A stretch of DNA of 8,750 nt from Desulfovibrio sp. (GCA_031255035.1 JAIRTI010000133.1:1-8750), one strand, 5' to 3'; positions 1-6,580 are shown, counted from the stretch's first letter. The notes: generated by a model from the sequence alone, not told the origin. Made by a program: numbers and translations.

Positions 1-465
1 ATCAAGGACGGCTTCGGCCCGGTGCTGCGCGCCAAGTTCAAAGGCTGGGGCTCGGTCATCCACTCGCAGCGGATCGTGCCCGACCAGACGGACGTCACGG
101 CCGAGGCCATCCTTGGGGCCATCAAGGCCGGCGCGGACATGGTCTGCGTCACCGGCGGCATGAGCGTCGACCCGGACGACAAGACCCCGGCGGCCATCCG
201 GGCCGTGGGCTGTGAGGTCGTCACTTACGGTGCCCCGGTTTTTCCGGGGGCCATGTTCATGCTGGGCTATAAGGATCTGGTGCCGGTGCTGGGGCTGCCC
301 GGCTGCGTCATGTTCCACAGGGCCAGTATTTTTGATCTGATCGTGCCCCGCATCCTTGCGGGCATGCGTATTTGCTCGCGGGACATAGCCCGTCTCGCGC
401 ACGGCGGTTTTTGCGAAGCATGTACCGAATGCCGCTTTCCGGTCTGTTCCTTCGGCAAGGGTTGA
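1..465 (+). CDS. Molybdopterin-binding (MoCF/MogA-like) protein, 3' part
   Basis: The frame is open from base 1, so the gene starts upstream; 154 residues are visible before the stop at 463-465. The fold signature is the MoCF-biosynthesis (MoaB/MogA/MoeA/CinA) domain: a TGG motif followed by MSVDPDDKTP (visible residues 51-63), then GAPVFPGAMF and the cofactor-loop-like GLPGC (residues 98-102). In this family the TGG loop and nearby acidic residues hold molybdopterin. The C-terminus is unusual: after HGG come four cysteines spaced CX2CX2CX4C (visible residues 138, 141, 144, 149), which look like a metal or Fe-S site. It lies 100 bp upstream of mop on the same strand, so a role in handling or inserting the molybdenum cofactor for that enzyme is likely, but this is inferred from context. 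The missing N-terminus prevents a finer family call. I recall similar Cys-tailed proteins near mop in Desulfovibrio. Confidence 0.85.
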   Translation: MKDGFGPVLRAKFKGWGSVIHSQRIVPDQTDVTAEAILGAIKAGADMVCVTGGMSVDPDDKTPAAIRAVGCEVVTYGAPVFPGAMFMLGYKDLVPVLGLPGCVMFHRASIFDLIVPRILAGMRICSRDIARLAHGGFCEACTECRFPVCSFGKG

Positions 466-475
466 GCGCCTTCAA

Positions 476-489
476 CCGCCTTCAGGCGG
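476..489 (+). terminator. Weak hairpin between the MoCF-like gene and mop
   Basis: CCGCC (476-480), loop TTCA, GGCGG (485-489) form a 5-bp perfect stem eleven bases after the stop codon. No T-run follows, so it is a poor intrinsic terminator and may only attenuate or protect transcripts. The rest of the 100-bp gap to mop shows no clear promoter; a TTTAAA at 496-501 is the only -10-like sequence I see. Confidence 0.25.
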
Positions 490-565
490 CGGCCGTTTAA
501 AGATTCCGGAACGACGTTCGTCCTCTCGACAGTATCAACCAGGTTTGCGAAACAAGGAGTGAACG

Positions 566-3286
566 ATGATCCAGAAACGCTTTTTTCTGAACGGCGCCGA
601 GCACAACGTCTTTGTCGATTCTGAGGAAAAACTCGTCACCGTGCTGCGCGAACAGCTCGGCCTGACCGGCGCCAAGGTCGGCTGCGGCGAAGGCCAGTGC
701 GGCGCCTGCTCGGTCATTATGAACGGCAAGGTCGTCCGTTCGTGCATCACCAAAATGAAACGGGTGCCCGAAGGCGCCCAGCTCATGACCATTGAGGGCA
801 TCGGCACCCCGGCCAACCTGGCCGTCATCCAGAAAGCCTGGATCAAGCACGGCGGCGCGCAGTGCGGCTATTGCTCGCCGGGCTTCATCGTCTCGGCCCA
901 CGCCCTGTTGCTGGAAAACCAGAACCCCACGCGAACCGAGGTGCGCGACTGGTTCCAGAAACACAAAAACGTCTGCCGCTGTACCGGCTATATTCCGCTG
1001 GTGGACGCGGTTATGGACGCGGCCAAGGTGCTGCGCGGCGAAATGAAGGAAGCGGAACTCGATTTCATTCTGCCCGCCGACGGCCGCATCTGGGGCAGCA
1101 AATACCCGAGGCCCACGGCCGTGGCCAAGGTCACCGGCACCCTGGACTACGGCGCCGACCTCGGCCTCAAGTTCCCGGATGATATGCTGCACATCGCTCT
1201 GGTGCAGGCCAAGGTCTCCCACGCCAAGATCAAAGGGATCGATTTTGCCGAAGCGGAAAAAATGCCCGGCGTGCTCAAGGTCATCACCCACAAGGATGTT
1301 GTCGGCAAAAACCGCATCACCGGGCTTATCACCTTCCCCGCCAACAAGGGTGACGGCTGGGACAGGCCCATCCTCTGCGATGAAAAGGTCTTCCAGTACG
1401 GCGACGCCATTGCCATGGTCTGCGCGACCACCAGGCATGAGGCCCTGGCCGCGGCCGAAAAGGTGCGCGTCGACCTTGAAGTCCTGCCGGCCTACATGAA
1501 CCTGGTGGAAGCCAAGGCCCCGGACGCCATCGAGATCCATCCCGGCACCCCGAACCATTATTTCACGCAGTTGCTGGAAAAAGGCGAGGACACCAAAAAA
1601 TACTTTGCCGGCGGCGACTACGTCACAGTTGAAGATTTTACCATCTCCAGCCGCCAGCCGCACCTGCCCATCGAACCGGACGTGGCCTTCGGCTATTACA
1701 GCGACGACGGCAAGCTGCACATCCATTCCAAATCCATCGGCGTGCACCTGCACCACGCCATGATTGTGGAGGGCATCGGCGTGCCGGCCGACCAGTTCGT
1801 GCTGGCCGCGAACCCCATGGGCGGCACTTTCGGCTACAAGTTCAGCCCGACCATCGAGGCTTTGGTGGGCGTCGCCACCATGTTGACCAAGCAGCCCTGC
1901 CTGCTGGTCTTCGATTACCATCAGCAACAGCAGTACACGGGCAAGCGCTCGCCCTTCTACACCACCATCCGCTTTGCCGCGGACAAGGACGGCAAGCTCG
2001 CGGCCATGGAAACGGATTTTGACGTCGACCACGGCCCCTACTCCGAATTCGGCGACCTTCTGACCCTGCGCGGCATCCAGTTCATGGGCGCGGGCTATGA
2101 TATCCCCAACATTCGCGGCGAAGGACGCACCATCTGCACCAACCACGCCTGGGGTTCGGCGTTTCGCGGGTACGGCGGGCCGCAGTCCTGCCTGGCCACG
2201 GAAACCGCTCTGGACCAATTGGCCGAAAAACTGGGCATGGACCCGCTGGAATTCCGCTACAAGAACGTCTACCGGCCGGGCTGCACCAACATCAGCGGCC
2301 AGGTGCCGGACTCCTACTCCCTGCCCAAGATGTTCGACGCCCTGCGGCCCAAATACAAGGCCGCGCTGGAACAAGCCAGGAAGCACTCCACGGACGCGTA
2401 CAAGAAGGGCGTGGGTCTGGCCGTGGGCGTCTACGGCTGCGGGCTTGACGGCCCCGACACCTCTGAAGCCTACGTGGAAATGAACGAAGACGGCAGCATT
2501 ACCGTGGGCACGGCCTGGGAAGACCACGGCCAGGGCGCGGACGCCGGGGCCATCGGCACCGCCCACGAGACTCTGCTGCCCATGAAGGTCGCGCCGGAGC
2601 GGCTGCGCTTCACCTGGCCCGACACGGAAAAGACCCCGAACTCCGGTCCGGCCGGAGGCTCCCGCTCGCAGGTGATGACCGGCGGTGCCATCAGGGTGGC
2701 CTGCGAAGCCCTGCTCGCCGCGACGAAAAAGGCCGACGGCACCTACATGGACTATGCGGAACTCAAAGCGGCCGGCAAGCCCACCCGCTATAACGGCACC
2801 TATTCCGTGCCCGGCGTGCCCAACAACGAAAAGGGCGTGGGCAAGCCTTTCATGGTGTATATGTACGGCATCTATATGGCCGAGGTCACCGTCGAGACGG
2901 AAAGCGGCAAGGTTAAGGTCGACAAAATCACCAACATGCTCGATGTGGGCAAGATCAACAACCGCCTCGTGGTGGACGGCCAGAACTGGGGCGGCATGAC
3001 CCAGGGCATCGGCTTTGCGCTTTTTGAAGACTTTGAGGACATCGAAAAGCACAAGACCATGGCCGGCGCGGGAATCCCCTATATCAATCAGGTCCCGGAC
3101 GACATGGAAATCCACTACTTTGAGGAAGCGCGCGAGTTCGGCCCCCACGGCGCGGCCGGCACCGGCGAAGTGCCCCTGTGCGGCACGCACCCGGCCATCC
3201 TCAACGCCATCTATAACGCCTGCGGCGCGCGGGTGAAGCGCATACCCGCCACGCCCGAACGCGTGCTTGAGGCCATGAAGAAGTAA
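566..3286 (+). CDS. mop: Molybdenum aldehyde oxidoreductase (xanthine oxidase family)
   Basis: This enzyme oxidises aldehydes to carboxylic acids with a molybdopterin-cytosine-dinucleotide cofactor and two [2Fe-2S] clusters, without an FAD domain. At 906 residues it is almost the length of D. gigas Mop (907, from memory). The plant-type [2Fe-2S] ligands are C40, C45, C48 and C60; the second cluster has C100, C103, C137 and C139, the same numbering as in D. gigas. The molybdenum domains carry MGGTFGYKFS (about 418-427), AFRGYGG (about 532-538) and, near the end, GAAGTGE, whose Glu868 matches the catalytic Glu869 of D. gigas. No signal peptide is visible. The ATG at 566 has a strong ribosome site, AAGGAGT at 554-560, five bases upstream. 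Differences from D. gigas include GGPQS for GAPQS and CGTHPA after the catalytic Glu. The gene stands between a cofactor-binding protein and an Fe-S protein, which fits an enzyme with its own electron acceptor. Confidence 0.97.
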   Translation: MIQKRFFLNGAEHNVFVDSEEKLVTVLREQLGLTGAKVGCGEGQCGACSVIMNGKVVRSCITKMKRVPEGAQLMTIEGIGTPANLAVIQKAWIKHGGAQCGYCSPGFIVSAHALLLENQNPTRTEVRDWFQKHKNVCRCTGYIPLVDAVMDAAKVLRGEMKEAELDFILPADGRIWGSKYPRPTAVAKVTGTLDYGADLGLKFPDDMLHIALVQAKVSHAKIKGIDFAEAEKMPGVLKVITHKDVVGKNRITGLITFPANKGDGWDRPILCDEKVFQYGDAIAMVCATTRHEALAAAEKVRVDLEVLPAYMNLVEAKAPDAIEIHPGTPNHYFTQLLEKGEDTKKYFAGGDYVTVEDFTISSRQPHLPIEPDVAFGYYSDDGKLHIHSKSIGVHLHHAMIVEGIGVPADQFVLAANPMGGTFGYKFSPTIEALVGVATMLTKQPCLLVFDYHQQQQYTGKRSPFYTTIRFAADKDGKLAAMETDFDVDHGPYSEFGDLLTLRGIQFMGAGYDIPNIRGEGRTICTNHAWGSAFRGYGGPQSCLATETALDQLAEKLGMDPLEFRYKNVYRPGCTNISGQVPDSYSLPKMFDALRPKYKAALEQARKHSTDAYKKGVGLAVGVYGCGLDGPDTSEAYVEMNEDGSITVGTAWEDHGQGADAGAIGTAHETLLPMKVAPERLRFTWPDTEKTPNSGPAGGSRSQVMTGGAIRVACEALLAATKKADGTYMDYAELKAAGKPTRYNGTYSVPGVPNNEKGVGKPFMVYMYGIYMAEVTVETESGKVKVDKITNMLDVGKINNRLVVDGQNWGGMTQGIGFALFEDFEDIEKHKTMAGAGIPYINQVPDDMEIHYFEEAREFGPHGAAGTGEVPLCGTHPAILNAIYNACGARVKRIPATPERVLEAMKK

Positions 3287-3306
3287 CGGCGTTAAAGAAA
3301 GCAAAA

Positions 3307-3328
3307 GGGCCGCCCGCACGGGCGGCCC
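3307..3328 (+). terminator. Perfect 9-bp GC hairpin after mop
   Basis: GGGCCGCCC (3307-3315), loop GCAC, GGGCGGCCC (3320-3328) start 20 bases after the mop stop. On the plus strand the downstream sequence is CTCATT, without a good T-run. On the minus strand the stem is followed by TTTTGCTTTCTTT, which would serve transcripts coming the other way. The position makes it the probable end of the mop transcript, although the missing U-tract leaves room for read-through or mRNA protection. Confidence 0.65.
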
Positions 3329-3364
3329 CTCATTCCCAACTGTGAAAGGCAATGCCTCGGGCGG

Positions 3365-3514
3365 CCGGGGCGCTGCCCCGGACCCCGCCGGGGGAAATGA
3401 TTTCCCCCGGACCCCCTCAGTTTGGGTTCTGACTGCGCACAGCAACAGGGCGCCACCCCAGTCACCCAATCCCCGGGTCCAGGGCCGGGCCCTGGCGCTG
3501 TGGGCAGAGCCCAC
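3365..3514. repeat. Cluster of GC-rich palindromes (intergenic repeat element)
   Basis: Four inverted repeats follow one another in 150 bases. They are CCGGGGC/GCCCCGG with a 3-base loop (3365-3381), CCGGGGGAAA/TTTCCCCCGG with a 3-base loop (3388-3410), CCAGGGCC/GGCCCTGG around one base (3479-3495), and GTGGGC/GCCCAC with a 3-base loop (3500-3514). The 11-mer CCCCGGACCCC also occurs twice as a direct repeat (3376-3386 and 3405-3415). The composition is far more extreme than in the flanking genes. The plus-strand frame stays open here, but the translation is low-complexity Pro/Gly/Arg, so I read it as non-coding. Similar GC-rich blocks occur between genes in Desulfovibrio as dispersed repeats, from memory; copy number in this genome cannot be judged from one window. 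Confidence 0.7.
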
Positions 3515-3540
3515 ATGCGATCAAATTGGCTTCATCAAAA
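3504..3540 (+). repeat. Left copy of a ~37-bp imperfect inverted repeat
   Basis: This stretch matches the reverse complement of 6209-6247 at about 31 of 38 aligned columns, including CGATCAAAT followed after a one-base gap by TGGCTTCA and then CAAA. The two copies point towards each other and enclose exactly the Fe-S protein gene and the small CxxC gene. This copy lies just outside the start of the Fe-S gene and overlaps the last palindrome of the GC cluster. Its function is unknown: it could be a shared regulator site, ends of a decayed mobile unit, or a dispersed repeat. Confidence 0.5.
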
Positions 3541-3545
3541 TTGAG

Positions 3546-3572
3546 AATTGCCGCTCAATGCCTTTGGCAATT
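3546..3572 (+). promoter_or_regulatory. AATTGCC/GGCAATT inverted repeat upstream of the Fe-S gene
   Basis: A perfect 7-bp inverted repeat, AATTGCC at 3546-3552 and GGCAATT at 3566-3572, has a 13-base spacer and lies 34 bases before the chosen ATG at 3606. The arms are AT-rich and the right arm runs into TTTTTGA, so an operator for a dimeric regulator and a weak terminator-like hairpin are both possible. I see no convincing -35/-10 pair nearby. A TGGCA inside the right arm recalls the -24 box of sigma-54 promoters, but the matching GC at -12 is absent at the right distance. Confidence 0.35.
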
Positions 3573-3605
3573 GTTTTTGACCGCCGTATCGGCTATCTTT
3601 TTCCC

Positions 3606-5993
3606 ATGGAACAAAGCGAACTGCGCGCTTTTGAAAAGCGCTGCACCCAGGAAGAAGCCCCGGCCTGCCAGACCGCCTGTCCTTTGCATGTCGACGCCAG
3701 GGCCTTTTGCGGCCTCATGGCGGCGGGGCGATTGTCGGACGCCCGGAAGCTTCTTGAACGCTCCATGCCCCTGGCCGATCTCCTGGGGCGCTTGTGCGAA
3801 GGCGACTGTCTTGCCGCCTGCCGAAGGGCCGAAATCGACGCGGCCGTCAACATGCCCCTGCTGGAACGGGCCTGCGTATGCTTTTCAAAACCCGCCAAAG
3901 GCATGCTTATGCCGTCTACCGGCAAACGCGTCGCGGTCGCGGGCGCGGGGCTTTCTTCGCTCTGTCTGGCCTGGGAGCTGGGCAAAAAAGGCCACACGGC
4001 CGTCATCCATCACTGCCAGTCTCCTGGCGGCCGTCTGAAAAGCGTCAACAACGCGGTTCTTCCCGAAGGCGTCCTTGCGGACGCTCTGGACGCCCTGACC
4101 GGACTGCGCGTGGAATTCATCCTGGTCGATTCGTTTTCCCCGGCCTGGCGGGACAAGGCGCTTGAAGACCACCTGGCCCTGTATATCGGCCTTGACGACG
4201 CCTCCGTCAGCCTGGCCGACTTCGCTCTCGGCGGCATCAGCGATTTTTTGACGCAGGAGACCGCCATGCCCGCTGTCTTTGCCGGCGGCGCGCCGGACAC
4301 TCCGGGCGGCGCGCCTTCTTTCGTGCGCGCAGCCGCGGACGGCAAGCGGGCGGCCGGCTCCATCATCCGCCTGATGCAAGGGGTGTCGCCGGCAACGGCC
4401 AGAGAAAACGAAGGCGTCTACAAGAGCCTTTTGCACACGAACCTTGAAGATGTCGCCCCGGCCCTTCCGGTGATTGCCCTTGATCCGGACGCGCCCACCG
4501 AGGACGAAGCCGTGGCCGAGGCCGCCCGCTGCATCCGCTGCGAATGTCTTGAGTGCGTCAAACACTGCGTGTATCTCGCCAATTACAAGGGCTATCCCAA
4601 ACGCTACGCACGTGAAATTTATAATAATCTTTCGGTGGTCCACGGGCTGCGCCGCAGCAACGGGCAGATCAATTCCTGCGCCGAGTGCGGCCTGTGCGCC
4701 GCCGTCTGCCCCAACAGCGCCGATATGGGCGCTTTTTGCGCTTCGGCCAGGCGGGAAATGGCGCGCAGCAACCGCATGCCGCCGTCGGCCCATGAATTCG
4801 CCCTGGAAGACATGGCTTTCAGCAACGCGCCCGACATCGCTTTTTTCCGCCATGAACCTGGCGCGAGCCAAAGCGCCTGGGCATTCTTCCCCGGCTGCCA
4901 ACTCCCCGCCTCGTTTCCCGGCCAGAGCGCCGATGTCTACCGGCACCTCCGCCGCCATCTGCCCGAAAGCGGCAACGCCCCGAAAGGCGGGGGCGGCGTC
5001 GGGTTTTTCTTCCGCTGCTGCGGCGCTCCGGCCAGGTGGTCCGGCCGCGACCTGCTCACCGCCGAAAGCGCGGCCTCGCTGCGCGCCGACTGGCAACAGG
5101 CCGGCGAGCCCACGCTTATCCTGGCCTGCGCTTCCTGCATGTCTTTTTTCACGGAGGCATTGCCGGATATTCCGGTCATCTCCCTGTGGGACGTCCTGGC
5201 CGACCTGCCCCTGCCCGAAGGCGCGGCCGCGGCCGGGCTTGACCTGGCCCTGCACGACCCTTGCGCGGCCCGGCACAGCGACGTCACGCGTGCCAGAGTG
5301 CGCGCCCTCGCCCGCCAACTGGGACAAGAGGTTGAGGAGTTGTCTCTGGGCGGGGCGCTGACGCGCTGTTGCGGGTACGGCGGCCTGGCCTCGGCCGCCA
5401 ACCCCGTCCTGGGCGACGCCATCGCCTTGAGCCGGGCAAAGGACACGGATCGCGCCCTGTTGACCTGGTGCGCCATGTGCCGTGACCGCCTGCGCGCCGT
5501 GGGCAAAAACAGCCTTCATCTTCTGGATCTGCTCTTTCCTGACGGCAGCGCCGAACAGGCGGCCACACGCCCGGCCCCCGGCATTTCCGCCCGGCAGGAA
5601 CGGCGCCTGAGCTTTCGCACAACCCTTCTGCATGACGCGTGGAACGAAAACCCGCCCGAGAACGCAGGCATGGACAGCATCACACTCAGCATGGACGAGG
5701 ACACGGCCCGGAAACTCGATGCCAGACGCATTCTGCGCAGCGACATCAAGGCCGTGCTGCTGCACGCCAAAGACAACGGCCCGCAATTCGCCAACCCGGA
5801 CACGGGCCGCAGCCTGCACTGTCTGCGCCCGAAACAGGTCACCTTCTGGGTGGAATTCACCCGGACAGGCGATAACGCCTACGACGTGCACGACGCCTAC
5901 TGCCATCGAATGGTTGTCCCCGGCGTGCCCGGCGAAGGTCTGGACACGGCCGCGACCTGCGAGGGCTATTCCCGCAAGGGAGGCCGGATGTGA
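3606..5993 (+). CDS. Multi-cluster Fe-S oxidoreductase (GltD-like N-terminus, dicluster, two CCG domains)
   Basis: This 795-residue protein probably carries electrons for Mop. Residues 1-95 resemble the Fe-S domain of GltD/DPYD-type proteins (C13, C21, C25; C64, C68, C72). Residues 107-260 are a Rossmann-like module with GAGLSS in place of GxGxxG and the tail typical of pyridine-nucleotide oxidoreductases (VFAGG, then PSFVRAAADGKRAA). Only about 155 residues lie there, and I see no second, NAD(P)H-binding motif. Residues 309-368 hold CX2CXCX2CX3C and CX2CX2CX3CP, a likely pair of 4Fe-4S clusters. Two CCG domains of the HdrD/GlpC kind follow: C431, CCG 471-473, C508/C511, then C553, CCG 588-590, C622/C625. 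Residues about 685-795 form an extra domain. I recall this architecture as the 'pyridine nucleotide-disulfide oxidoreductase/dicluster-binding' family beside mop. The ATG at 3606 starts MEQSELRAFEKRC, as I expect for the family, but has no Shine-Dalgarno; the frame upstream crosses the palindrome cluster. The end overlaps the next gene. Confidence 0.88.
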   Translation: MEQSELRAFEKRCTQEEAPACQTACPLHVDARAFCGLMAAGRLSDARKLLERSMPLADLLGRLCEGDCLAACRRAEIDAAVNMPLLERACVCFSKPAKGMLMPSTGKRVAVAGAGLSSLCLAWELGKKGHTAVIHHCQSPGGRLKSVNNAVLPEGVLADALDALTGLRVEFILVDSFSPAWRDKALEDHLALYIGLDDASVSLADFALGGISDFLTQETAMPAVFAGGAPDTPGGAPSFVRAAADGKRAAGSIIRLMQGVSPATARENEGVYKSLLHTNLEDVAPALPVIALDPDAPTEDEAVAEAARCIRCECLECVKHCVYLANYKGYPKRYAREIYNNLSVVHGLRRSNGQINSCAECGLCAAVCPNSADMGAFCASARREMARSNRMPPSAHEFALEDMAFSNAPDIAFFRHEPGASQSAWAFFPGCQLPASFPGQSADVYRHLRRHLPESGNAPKGGGGVGFFFRCCGAPARWSGRDLLTAESAASLRADWQQAGEPTLILACASCMSFFTEALPDIPVISLWDVLADLPLPEGAAAAGLDLALHDPCAARHSDVTRARVRALARQLGQEVEELSLGGALTRCCGYGGLASAANPVLGDAIALSRAKDTDRALLTWCAMCRDRLRAVGKNSLHLLDLLFPDGSAEQAATRPAPGISARQERRLSFRTTLLHDAWNENPPENAGMDSITLSMDEDTARKLDARRILRSDIKAVLLHAKDNGPQFANPDTGRSLHCLRPKQVTFWVEFTRTGDNAYDVHDAYCHRMVVPGVPGEGLDTAATCEGYSRKGGRM

Positions 5994-6202
5994 AAGCCGA
6001 ACTGCAAGGCGTCAGCGCCCGAGGCTGGATATGCCGGCAATGCGGAATTCCTCTGGAAATCCTGCCGGTGGACATCACATATATGGGCAGTTCCTTCCAG
6101 GTGGAACTGCCGCGCTGCCGCCAATGCGGCTACACCTTCATCCCGCCGGACCTGGCCGAAGGCAAAATGCTGGAAGTGGAAAAAATACTGGAAGATAAGT
6201 AG
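5990..6202 (+). CDS. Small two-CxxC protein (DVU_1557-family redox/zinc-ribbon type)
   Basis: This 70-residue protein starts with GTG at 5990, inside the ATGTGA that ends the Fe-S gene, so the two are translationally coupled. AAGGGAGG at 5976-5983, six bases upstream, is a strong ribosome site and decides the start. It has two CRQCG motifs (C15/C18 and C43/C46), the spacing of a zinc ribbon or rubredoxin-like knuckle pair, separated by a hydrophobic stretch, and an acidic C-terminal helix. There is no signal peptide or membrane segment. I recall a small 'DVU_1557 family redox protein' next to the dicluster protein and mop in Desulfovibrio, and this fits it in size, motif and position. Whether the four Cys bind zinc or iron, or act as dithiols, cannot be told from sequence. 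In relatives further operon genes follow (from memory); here the next DNA is insertion-sequence debris. Confidence 0.85.
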   Translation: MKAELQGVSARGWICRQCGIPLEILPVDITYMGSSFQVELPRCRQCGYTFIPPDLAEGKMLEVEKILEDK

Positions 6203-6208
6203 GCCGGC

Positions 6209-6247
6209 CTTTGTTGAAGCCAGATTTGATCGAATGCGGGGCTGCGC
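6209..6247 (-). repeat. Right copy of the ~37-bp imperfect inverted repeat
   Basis: Read on the minus strand, this starts GCGCAGCCCCGCATTCGATC and pairs with 3504-3540 (about 31 of 38 columns). It begins seven bases after the stop codon of the small CxxC gene and directly after a perfect palindrome, AGGCCGGCCT (6201-6210). It sits between that gene and the IS21 remnant, so it may mark the original end of the conserved locus. Confidence 0.5.
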
Positions 6248-6283
6248 ACAATGGGGACTACCTCTTAAATGGCAACTCTTTGT

Positions 6284-6364
6284 AAAATTCCGCGTCGCTT
6301 CCCGAATACTCATCCCTTTTCTCAAGGCCAAACGTATTTTTCTGATCGTCTCCATTCCCAACAT
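6284..6364 (-). pseudogene. istA: istA (IS21 transposase) N-terminal fragment
   Basis: METIRKIRLALRKGMSIRE, read from the ATG at 6355 (minus), is the recognisable N-terminal helix-turn-helix start of IS21-family IstA. An in-frame ATG at 6364 is also possible; AGGAG at 6369-6365 suits the start at 6355. After about residue 24 the expected continuation of the DNA-binding helix is lost and the frame runs on into unrelated sequence, even across the antisense of the small CxxC gene. It encodes no transposase domain and cannot be functional. Confidence 0.75.
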
Positions 6365-6479
6365 CTCCTGGTGTCCTCCGAAGGTAACTTTTTCCCTTAG
6401 GAAAACTTTTGTCCAGGGTGGGTCATTTTTACGTGCACCTCACACCCTCAACTGGGTCACTTTTACATGCCGCTCAACA
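6284..6479 (-). mobile_element. IS21-family element, terminal remnant
   Basis: On the minus strand the element would start TGTTGAGCGG at 6479, beginning with TG as IS21 ends do. Within the first 61 bases are two copies of a terminal repeat, GTAAAAGTGACCCA (6466-6453) and GTAAAAATGACCCA (6432-6419); repeated terminal motifs of this kind are typical of IS21. About 60 bases further in is the start of an IstA-like protein. Homology stops after some 24 residues, and neither the rest of istA, nor istB, nor the other end is present, so only one end survives. Confidence 0.75.
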
Positions 6480-6580
6480 AACTGTGAGAGCACCGTGGAA
6501 ATGCCTTCGAGGCTGCTTAGGCAGATGGCGAGTTGCTCTGCCCCTTGTTTCAGCAAAGGCTGAAAACAGAAATTCATCAT
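6440..6580 (-). pseudogene. Small reading frame interrupted by the IS21 end
   Basis: On the minus strand GGAGG (6589-6585) precedes two adjacent ATGs at 6580 and 6577; the second is at an ideal seven-base distance. The frame reads MMNFCFQPLLKQGAEQLAIC and continues as a plausible amphipathic helix for about 34 residues. It then enters the IS21 end (position 6479) and stops at 6440. The good ribosome site and the position of the break suggest a former gene of unknown function whose 5' end was cut off by the insertion. I do not recognise the protein. A chance frame cannot be excluded. Confidence 0.4.

Noticed and set aside
497..3514. A 1005-codon open frame on the minus strand opposite mop
   Set aside because: It mirrors the GC-rich codon use of mop, whose plus-strand protein is unmistakable. 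The antisense translation is His/Gly/Val/Ala-rich with no motif.
3565..3580. Sigma-54 promoter (TGGCA followed by TTG) before the Fe-S gene
   Set aside because: The distance between GG and the second element is one base too long and the required GC is GA.
3342..3605. Extension of the Fe-S protein by 88 residues upstream of 3606
   Set aside because: The extension translates the palindrome cluster into low-complexity Pro/Gly/Arg sequence. The family-like N-terminus begins at MEQSELRAFEKRC.
3885..5906. A 673-codon open frame on the minus strand opposite the Fe-S gene
   Set aside because: Same composition effect. The plus-strand frame carries all the Cys motifs, and the antisense one has no recognisable domain.
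3338..6487. The 8-mer AACTGTGA at 3338-3345 and again next to the IS21 end at 6480-6487, as a possible target duplication
   Set aside because: An 8-bp match in a window this size is easily due to chance, and no IS21 end is present beside the first copy.
6234..6563. A 109-residue plus-strand frame across the IS21 remnant
   Set aside because: It is antisense to the recognisable istA start and to the IS terminal repeats, and has no ribosome site.
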